A stretch of DNA of 64,000 nt, from positions 15,188,001-15,252,000 of the forward strand of contig NC_058189.1 of assembly GCF_907165205.1 (NCBI RefSeq), read 5' to 3'. The notes beneath the pieces were generated by a model that saw nothing but the letters and a program-made list of their open reading frames with translations, ran no database searches and was not told where the DNA came from. Shown piece after piece: positions 56,631 through 64,000 of this stretch (the stretch's first letter is position 1; every line of letters starts with the position of its first letter). Origin of the DNA: Coccinella septempunctata. Its lineage: Eukaryota > Arthropoda > Insecta > Coleoptera > Coccinellidae. Position numbers and translations under genes: made by a program.

Positions 56631-57350
56631 AGTTATAAAAGTAATAAAGGGGATTTTGTGGAGTATATTTTTCTCAACAAGGAGATTGTCCATTTATTGA
56701 TAAAATTCGTCCTGCAAAATGGGCGGGTACAGAAAGTTATTCATAGAGAAAAAAACCAAATTACTCATTGCTTTCAAACCGTCTTTTCTCAACCAGTCAT
56801 ACCATGTCATAGCAAAAATAACCATAAATGATGAAATAATCATAAGATAATATCACTAAAATCTGATCAGTTCTCTTATGAGAAAAAGTTCATCTTAATG
56901 TAAGGTACCACATAAAGCAAAAAAAATTTGGAAGAAATATGTCCAACAACAAAAATTATCCTAAATATGAAATTAGCAATATTAATCTATTCAGTACTCA
57001 AAATATAAGATTATGTGCCTTGAACCATGAGTTATTAGCAAAATTTTGTTTGTTTCATTAATATCCAAAACAACATAAATTATACTAATAACATTTTATT
57101 CGTTCATTGAATTAGATATTTCAATAGTAACGTTGATGATAACAAAAAGGGGTACAACAACACATTAAAAAAATGGCCTTAAAAATAAATAAAATAAGAA
57201 TATAATTCAGATGCACAGATTAACTCATATTATTTCATTATTGACCTTAAAATTGAAATATCTCACATATCGTCACATAAAAAATTTCTAGTTGAATAAA
57301 AAACCCACATAACCTTTTAAGCACAAGATAGACAAAGATTAAAAGAGTTT

Positions 57351-57545
57351 TTATGTCAATTTAGATCGACGTAATTGTTGAAGATAATTGCGCTGCACTG
57401 GTTTGTGAAGCGCAAGCTGTTCAAGAGCTTCATCAATAGTGAACCATTGTCTCTTTCTTCCAATGTTTATTGAGTCTTCCCATTCATCCAATTCTTGTGT
57501 GACAGTCATAACATAAACTTCCGTTCGATCTTTTTGTTCAAGGTT
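57351..57545 (-). CDS. Aps: Aps exon 3
   Basis: Acceptor tgtttcag. Starts NLEQKDRTEVYVMTVTQELD and ends RRSKLT, then TAA at 57351-57353. Carries the DWED/EWEDSINIGRKRQWF block that contacts the substrate in DIPP enzymes. Confidence 0.92.
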   Translation of the reverse strand, partial: NLEQKDRTEVYVMTVTQELDEWEDSINIGRKRQWFTIDEALEQLALHKPVQRNYLQQLRRSKLT

Positions 57546-59150
57546 CTGAAACAATGAGCAAATTCTGTGAAGCTGACTCACAAAAAATATCTCTTTGATT
57601 TTCACAGTTAAGTAATTTATAAATTTATCACTAAGAAAAAAATTCAATGATGGAATATTCACCTCAAAAACACCAAGACTTCTTCCCAATTTACCAATTA
57701 CTCCAGCTTCTTCTAATACCTCACGAGTTGCAGTAACACTGGATTCTTCTTCAGGTTCTACTCCTCCACCAGGAACAATCCATTTTTCAGGCCTGCGGCT
57801 CGAAGTAACCAAAAGCACCTACACAATTCATTATTATTGAAAAACAGAATTATTTCAATAATTGAATAACATTCAACATAAATTATCAACACTTAAATGA
57901 AATAGATTTGTTTGAAATTTTTTGAATTATATTATACATTCCTCTGCTATCCAAGAGTCTCACATTCCTATACCTATCAGAAGTACCACTATAGTCTTCA
58001 TAAGGCAGGCTCAACATTAAGGCCTACTTAAGTATTTCTCTGATTCCTATAGCAGTCACCATAGCAATTACTGAAATAAGTATGACTTAACGTTTAGCTT
58101 GTCTTGAAAAGGTTGCAGGCATAAACAACTTTGAGTTTTAAGCTTATTATAAAATTTTCATATTAAAAATGAGGATGACAACATGTTGTCCTTATACAAT
58201 GACAATGATGTAGTAGTTCATTGTCTGGTTTTGTCTGAGTGTCTTTGAAACTCTTCAAAACTCAAGATCTTGTGAGTGAATTGTTTTTCTGCACATCCAA
58301 ATATTTTGTATAATACACCATGATTTTTCAAAACTATATTTTTCAATTAATTCAGATCCATCAACAATCAGTTTAATGACACAAGCCTTTTCGTTTTGTA
58401 AAAACATTAACGAAAGTTATTGAATAATTATTAATACAACTTTCTGCCTGGGGAGTTTTCTAAGACTCAAAAGAAATCAGAGCACAAAATTTATGAAACT
58501 TTTAGCTTGCTGGCATAAACATTTTGCAAGTAACAAATCTTTGTATCTTGTAATACATATAACTAGATCATTCTCAATTTATGATGCTTACTGTCAGCCA
58601 ATGAAATGATTATATTAAAATGTAATTCTATCCTTTAACAACATATTGATCTTTTTTAGTGAGCAATGTTAAAGGCATAATATGAAGATTAATGAATGAA
58701 GATTCACCAAAATATTTCTCCATTCTCAATATTTTTTGACAACACTGAATATTTTTCATCTTTACAATAACTCTAGTATCAACAATATTCCTCATGAAAA
58801 AATTCAAAGCAACAGCCTCATGATGAACACTAAGAAACTTCGAGGAAAAACGAGAATTCTTGAATAGGATGCTTTGATTATGAGGTTTTTCTGTTGTTTT
58901 TTATTTCTAGAAACAATGTATGAAAGTAAAAACGAACGAAACAAATGCAAAAATTGTTTGACAGAAAGGAGTCCAGTTTATCAGAAGCAACAATAATGAA
59001 AATGCGACATCCGAATTGTGAAACATATTTCAGGAAATTTCAAATCCTTACCTCAGTTTCATCCTCTGAACGAACGCATATGCATGCCGCCCTGCGCCTG
59101 AATCCTTCTTCGTCGTAAATACGGATGGAGTTCGGCTTTTCTTTAACCAT
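57351..59150 (-). CDS. Aps: Diphosphoinositol polyphosphate phosphohydrolase (Nudix family, Aps/NUDT3 type)
   Basis: Three minus-strand exons: 59052-59150, 57663-57818 and 57351-57545, joining in phase 0 to 149 residues. Exon 1 gives MVKEKPNSIRIYDEEGFRRR, AACICVRSEDETE; exon 2 the Nudix box GGVEPEEESSVTATREVLEE, AGV, which fits GX5EX7REUXEEXGU exactly; exon 3 RTEVYVMTVTQELDEWEDSI, NIGRKRQWF and the HKPVQ motif typical of DIPP enzymes. The family cleaves the diphosphate of inositol pyrophosphates (and diadenosine polyphosphates) in the cytosol. Length and motifs are normal for an active enzyme. The 117-bp second intron is free of stops in frame. Confidence 0.93.
57663..57818 (-). CDS. Aps: Aps exon 2 with the Nudix box
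   Basis: Acceptor tgtgtag, donor gtgaat. VLLVTSSRRPEKWIVPGGGV leads into the complete Nudix box, whose glutamates bind magnesium. Ends SLGVFE. Confidence 0.93.
57819..59051. other. Aps intron 1
   Basis: 1.2 kb of AT-rich sequence between exon 1 and exon 2. I recognise no nested element. Confidence 0.6.
59052..59150 (-). CDS. Aps: Aps exon 1
   Basis: ATG at 59150 (minus strand), donor gtaagg. 33 codons. The start is chosen by the conserved MVKEKPNSIR-type N-terminus and the in-frame stops upstream. Confidence 0.92.
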
Positions 59151-59560
59151 TGTGGGTTTTTTCTAATGAATAAAATTAACGAATTTATGAATTAATTAAC
59201 TCAAATTAACTGAGAAGTTAATTCTATTGGACTGCCATAGCCGTTTAAAAAGAAAATATCACTTTCTCTACATCACGAATGGACCATCTCAAGTTAACCT
59301 GAACGCAACATTTACACACGATAACTTGAAATAAATACACTTTCAATGAACAAAATACGTAATTCTAGCTTGAGCTAGCTGTACCGCAACAATTTACAAT
59401 CCATCTTTAGAGGATTGACTTTTCCAAAAGTCGCTGACCCTTGAGCACTGGCGGAAAACTGTCGGAAAAATGAGTTTTCTAATATGACATCATGTCACTT
59501 AAGTGTCAATTCTGTCAATTATGTGTATATTAGTTTTCTGTGGTGTCAAGGTTGTTTTGT
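59151..59560. other. Aps upstream region
   Basis: Likely holds the Aps promoter and 5' UTR. I see no DRE, TATA box or initiator that I would stake a claim on. Confidence 0.35.
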
Positions 59561-59569
59561 GGTGTCTGT

Positions 59570-59790
59570 GGTCAAAACCACAGAACACTAAGCAGAGACA
59601 GTGAACTCAAAAAAAAAGAACTTTCTTTAAGACTTTGAGCAAAGATTAAATCTTTATTTAAGAGTTCACCACAGCCACACACCAGAGCACACAGAAAGCT
59701 ATGGAGAGTAGAGAGAAGGAGAACGATCGCTGCTTTGAGAAAGCAGCGATCGTTCTCCACACAACTCTCTAGTAGAGAGTTGAAGTGTGC
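59570..59790. repeat. String of short perfect hairpins
   Basis: Includes 'ctgtggt-caaa-accacag', 'gagaacgatcgctgcttt' with an 18-bp perfect mirror arm after a 3-nt loop (about 59719-59757), and 'caactctct-agt-agagagttg'. The second is a terminal piece of the AGAAGGAGAACGATCG family folded on itself. Confidence 0.8.
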
Positions 59791-60560
59791 ACAATACGTT
59801 AGCCTGAACGTAAACGTTAACGTGAGAAATAACGTCAGATATAACGTTTACGTGTTGTGATGAAATTTGAGTTGAAGTGCTGCCATCATGAAACGTCAGA
59901 CGTTAAACATAACCTATCAATTTGATTTTGCTTTCGTTTCGCGTGAACTCTCTTTTATCTAGTATTGAGCTCCGACAGCTGGAATAACATTTGGAATATT
60001 GATGTTCTAATGACTTATATGCCTAATAAAGAGAATTTTCAGCTTGGAAGTATTTTATTATCAATAAAATGCTCAAGTGTTAGAGACATCAGAATTGCAG
60101 TGTAGTTTCAGCCATTTCCTTATGTACTGAATGTAATCTGATAACACAGTAATTTAACTTAATCCTTTTGATAACTTTCAAATCACTGCTGATTTCCTAT
60201 AATTTTCGTTCATTATGAGAAAATACCATAGACTTAATAAAGCGTATATATTATTATGTCTATGGAAAATACACAGGAAATGTAAACAATGACAGTTTGA
60301 GGTTATCGAGAATTGCATTTAATAATCAAAATTCGGCCATTCGCAAGTCATCGGTGCTACTCGTTTAACGTTCGGTTAACGTACGTCGATGTTTAAGGTA
60401 TACGTGGGAGACCGCTAGTTTACGTAGGCCGTAAAGCTGACGCTAACGTTAACGCAGAGATATATCTCTGCGTTAACGTTAAAAACGGACGAATGAGCAT
60501 GCGTAGATGTCAATTATAACGTTAACGTTTACGTTCATGGCTGCACTTCAACTCTCTACT
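59775..60560. mobile_element. MITE rich in AACGTTAACGT motifs
   Basis: The left end 'tagagagttgaagtg' is mirrored by 'cacttcaactctcta' at the right; subterminal 'gaacgtaaacgttaacg' is mirrored too. The centre holds a perfect 38-bp palindrome at 60444-60481 (aacgttaacgcagagata plus mirror) and many further AACGTT/ACGTAA words. Non-coding. It touches the next MITE at about 60565. Confidence 0.65.
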
Positions 60561-60566
60561 CTTTGG

Positions 60567-63162
60567 TAGAGAGAAGGAGAACGATCGACGTACTAAAAAT
60601 GTGTCCCCGAAAACGGGAAACGTAGGATAGGTGTCGCTGCGATTGCAGCGGGTATCGATAAGGGGTGGGGATTCAAGCGTCAATTTGAAATGAACAGCCT
60701 TCGTTTTATTTTAGGTTATGTGTCATCGTGGTTTTTCTGATGATTTTTCAAATACCTTTCTTCAAATCTATATTAACTATGAGTTCTCTGAATTATATGC
60801 AATAAAATGCAAGTCGAAATCAATGAAATTCAAAAGAAATCACTGATCAAAAAAATTGTACCTACTTTTGTTTATCATTGTTTATTGAAAGCAGCTATGT
60901 TAGTTGGTTTACCGTAATCTTCAAAATTATATAAATCCGTAGTGAAGAGTAGTACACATCAAGACAACAAAAGGTAGCAGTCTCAGATTTATCACTTAGG
61001 TATTAGAGTAGATTCTGTTGCCAATACTCAGCTGAGAACCGATATAAACCATATATTATGTTATGCCAACAAAATTCTTCAAGAATATTTACTTCTGAAC
61101 CATGTAGTTTTATTGGTTAGATATTCTTATTCAGAAGAGTCAACTTCTCACGAGGGATGACAATTTCGATTTCGTTTATAATGAATCCATCATCTTTTTG
61201 ATATCTTCATCGCAAAAGTGCTCTTGACACAAATTGATTCGGAGTCGATTCTTGCGATAAGGTTTTTTCCAATTTTCTCTCAAAAATACTCTCGGAAATT
61301 TTATCTCTTCTCCTTTTCTTTCCGATGCCAAAACACTCTTATACTAGCGCACGCTTCAACTTCAACATTTCACCATGGTCATACATATGTTGTTCTCTTA
61401 TCAAAAATCGAAAATAATAATATTCCTATCAAAGATTATAGAGTAGAAAGATAGGAAACGCCCTCATATCGCCAGTACTAAAAACCGACTACATTTTGGC
61501 CAGTGAAAACACGCGTGACAATGAGATGGCGCTAAAAACGCACTGTCAATACAGGAAAACATTTTGATAACAGTTTTCTGTTTTTTGATTGAGGGGCGCG
61601 AAATTCGAATTCTCTTTCTCGTATTGCATTCCAATATTGACTTTGTTTCTATCAGAAAACAAACATCTTGAGCGACAAAACAAAAGTATGGTTTGCTTTG
61701 TGATCAGGATGTTAGTTTTCATCTAAACATTGTTTGGAATCAATTGATATCAACGAAAAACGCTGTTAGATGTGCTATATGTTTATTTGCAATTCATAAA
61801 AAATTTACAAAGATTGAAATAGTGGGCAATAAATGAAGCTTTAACTAGGACACTAAAGTATATGGTGATCTGCTATACGTTGAAGGTGTTGTTTCTGTAC
61901 AATAGGTTGTTCTGAATTCATGAACTTAGTTGAATTTGTAAAATATACATATATCAGAAATTAATATGAACCAATATTCAATATACCATCATAGTATATA
62001 TATTCCAGTTACTTACATATGTAGGTATTATTTTAAGTATTTTCAGAACCACACTTAAAAAAAAACCTTACAGACATATGCAAGACCTGTATGTCAGTAT
62101 AGTTTCTTGGTGCTTTTTTTATGATTTCCTTATGATATGGTCTCTTCATGTCACAGTATACAAATTGATTAATGAATGAACAAAACACTCATAGCAGGTT
62201 TCATAAAACTTTGACTTCCCAAACAACAATTTGACAGTCACTCGGTTCCCAAATGGAAATCAATAAAACCTCTGCATTTCTGAATATATTGAAAGAGTAG
62301 CAATTGACAATCATTGAATGGACCTATAAAGATCATAATTTCCCCTTAATAGGCCGTTCATGCAAGGGATGCTTTCTGCATACAACAATTTACGTCGATG
62401 AACAGTTCTCAATTGACCTGCAGTAAAATGTTCATTGCACATGGTGTAGTTAGTAGTGTTTGCTGAAGTAATTGTCTTCAAGCCCTGAGAATTTTATCCA
62501 CTTCGGAGCACTGAAAATTAGAATCAATGGATGACCGATTCACATGTTACGACTTTTAATACTTACGCTTCCATTTTCCTTAGTTGAGTGAAAAACTTAA
62601 TCACGTAAAATTCATATTTTATTATTTGATCCACCGTTCTTCACCATTCAATAATTTTCGAACAATATTTTGATGTTTTCACCAAGAAATAAGACAAAAA
62701 ACTTCAAAAATCAGCAACTAGAACGAGCCAGATAAACAAAAAGCGGAATGAGAATCAAAACATTCAAAACCTCTTTGATCAAAATTGACATCTGAAATTT
62801 AAAAAAAATGTCATATATTTCTGCAAATGGCACTCAAATTAATATTTCAACCAGTCTTAGCGTCTTAAAAACACGCGTGACACACAGATGGCGCTCAAAT
62901 CGCTTTAGTCGCCTCGTTTCCCATCTTTCTACTCTATAATCTTTGATTCCTATCATCTGTCACCAGGGAAACAGTTCACTCAGCCAACGAGTTTGTCTAT
63001 GGAGCCAACTACAATTTGATTTGTGTAAATCAAAATTTCGCACTCTCGTGATGGTCAGCGCGCCTGTTGGCAAAAGCATGAACTACTCTATTGGTACATA
63101 TTTTAGAGGACAAAAAATCTGTGGTCTCAAAGCAGCGATCGTTCTCCTTCTCTCTACTCTCC
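60567..63162. mobile_element. AGAAGGAGAACGATCG MITE family, copy 2, with nested hAT-like element
   Basis: Ends 'agagaaggagaacgatcgac' and 'gcgatcgttctccttctctc'. Removing the nested 61430-62945 element (1,516 bp plus an 8-bp duplication) leaves about 1.07 kb collinear with 14693-15808. Confidence 0.75.
61430..62945. mobile_element. hAT-like non-autonomous element, copy 3
   Basis: CAAAGATTATAGAGTAG ... CTATAATCTTTG with a perfect 8-bp duplication ATTCCTAT on both sides (61422-61429 and 62946-62953). The perfect duplication makes this the youngest of the three copies and defines the family's ends. Confidence 0.88.
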
Positions 63163-63179
63163 ATATGCTATTGTGTGAA

Positions 63180-63340
63180 ATATCCAAACATAGACATATG
63201 TCTATGTATCCCATTGAACTAAAGAAAGTTCAATGATGTATCCAAAGATATTACACATGTGTAATATCTTTGGTCAAATATCTATGGCCTATGGAGAGAG
63301 CAAGAAGATTATAGGGAGTAGCATGGAGCTACCTCCATGG
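63180..63340. repeat. Second string of short perfect hairpins
   Basis: 'catagacat' with its mirror (63189-63206), 'cattgaact-aaagaa-agttcaatg' (about 63212-63235), and a perfect 32-bp palindrome at 63242-63273 ('ccaaagatattacaca' plus mirror), followed by 'ccatggagg'-type pieces. It lies between two copies of the same MITE family. Confidence 0.85.
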
Positions 63341-63670
63341 AGAGTAGAGAGGAGAACGATGGCAGTCGCCTAAAATGGGGAAAATAGGAGTCGCTGCGAA
63401 GGCTAGGTTGATCGATAGGGGTGGGGATTTAAAGGCTTCATTTTATTTTAGGTTATGTGTAATCGTAGTTTTTTTTGATGATTTTTCAAATACGTTTCTC
63501 CAAATCTATAAAAAATTTGAATTATATGCAATAAAATACAATTCACATTATAAAGGGTACTAAGTAATCAGCTTTATTCATTCATAATAAATGACTAAAT
63601 CATTGAAATTCAAAAGAAATCACTGATCAAAAAAATTAACCTAAATATTTTTATCATTGTTTATTGAAAA
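63337..63670. repeat. AGAAGGAGAACGATCG family, truncated copy 3
   Basis: Begins 'agagtagagaggagaacgat', keeps 'gtcgctgcgaaggctaggtt' and 'aggttatgtgtaatcgtagt', and breaks off near 63668, where another repeat begins. Confidence 0.65.
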
Positions 63671-63829
63671 TAGGATATTTGCCACAACTAATATCAATTA
63701 TATATAATAAATATAAAATATTACAAAAATGCCGGACAACGTAGCCAAAAACATTTTTGGGTATTACATTTTCGTACTATACAGAGTGGAATGTGTCAAA
63801 TTCCCATAGCCAACCTAGTTGCTTGGAGT
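63671..63829. repeat. Internally deleted third copy of the 9524/18034 transposon
   Basis: Contains 'gccacaactaatatcaatta', 'aaaaatgccgga', then jumps to 'cgtactatacagagtg' and the right end 'ggccaacc'-like 'gccaacctagttgcttggag'. Most of the interior is missing. Confidence 0.6.
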
Positions 63830-63892
63830 ATATGTTTTTTATTATCGAAAATTAATTGAATATTCCAATCGTCTTTCACCAGGGAGACAGAG

Positions 63893-63995
63893 TATTCAGT
63901 CGGTCCGAGGAAAGAGATCAGAAATAATACCCCTTTCTTTCAGTCGGTCGAGAAAAGTGATCTGAAAAGAATAACCTTTCGAGTCAGTGCGGAAT
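63893..63995. repeat. Direct repeat, about 44-bp unit, 2.3 copies
   Basis: Units starting at 63895 and 63939 share 'ttcagtcggtc-gag-aaag-gatc-gaaa' and 'aataacc/ccctttc'; a third partial unit begins near 63982 and runs into the window edge. May be a satellite or LTR edge continuing outside. Confidence 0.55.
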
Positions 63996-64000
63996 AGACA

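Noticed and set aside
1..64000. CRISPR array, operon, tRNA or rRNA genes
   Set aside because: No regularly spaced identical repeats with unique spacers, no polycistronic layout, and no tRNA A/B-box pair or rRNA sequence was seen; gene structure is that of an intron-rich eukaryote.

Overview
This is a 64 kb piece of an AT-rich insect nuclear genome, probably a holometabolous insect and possibly a beetle. The order is inferred weakly from gene identity, TTAGG-type motifs and repeat types; nothing here proves it. There are no bacterial-style operons. Coding exons are short islands separated by introns full of transposable elements.

The backbone is one gene, the receptor-type protein tyrosine phosphatase Lar, on the + strand. 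Seventeen coding exons from about 5.4 to 43.8 kb encode the second half of the extracellular Ig region (Ig2, Ig3), nine fibronectin type III (FN3) domains, a membrane-proximal region, one transmembrane helix and two tandem phosphatase domains (D1 and D2). They end in a normal stop codon and a long 3' UTR. All splice phases agree, giving 1,906 residues; only the signal peptide and Ig1 are missing, upstream of the window. A 21-nt in-frame micro-exon candidate lies between FN3-1 and FN3-2. The introns hold hAT, Tc1/mariner and PIF/Harbinger-like elements, non-LTR fragments and long hairpins.

From 45.5 to 53 kb there is a repeat-rich stretch. It contains a 2 kb element with about 450 bp inverted arms, a reverse transcriptase fragment, a Gypsy-type integrase fragment, a second restriction-like-endonuclease retrotransposon tail and several MITEs. 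Two small minus-strand housekeeping genes follow: a single-exon 99-aa protein resembling anaphase-promoting complex subunit 16 (54.2-54.5 kb, with a perfect DRE octamer upstream) and a three-exon Nudix hydrolase of the diphosphoinositol polyphosphate phosphohydrolase (Aps/NUDT3) type (57.4-59.2 kb). The last 4.5 kb is a nest of MITEs within MITEs, rich in short perfect palindromes and AACGTTAACGT motifs.

The observations most worth checking are: the Lar micro-exon; two short stop-free introns whose lengths are multiples of three; a nearly intact Tc1-like transposon interrupted by a PIF-like MITE; sister transposon copies that appear to capture a templated-inversion event; an unclassified long-inverted-repeat element; and the unusual density of small perfect hairpins. 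Lar signals in axon guidance and synapse growth, APC16 would act in cell-cycle proteolysis and Aps in inositol pyrophosphate turnover, so the neighbours share no evident pathway.
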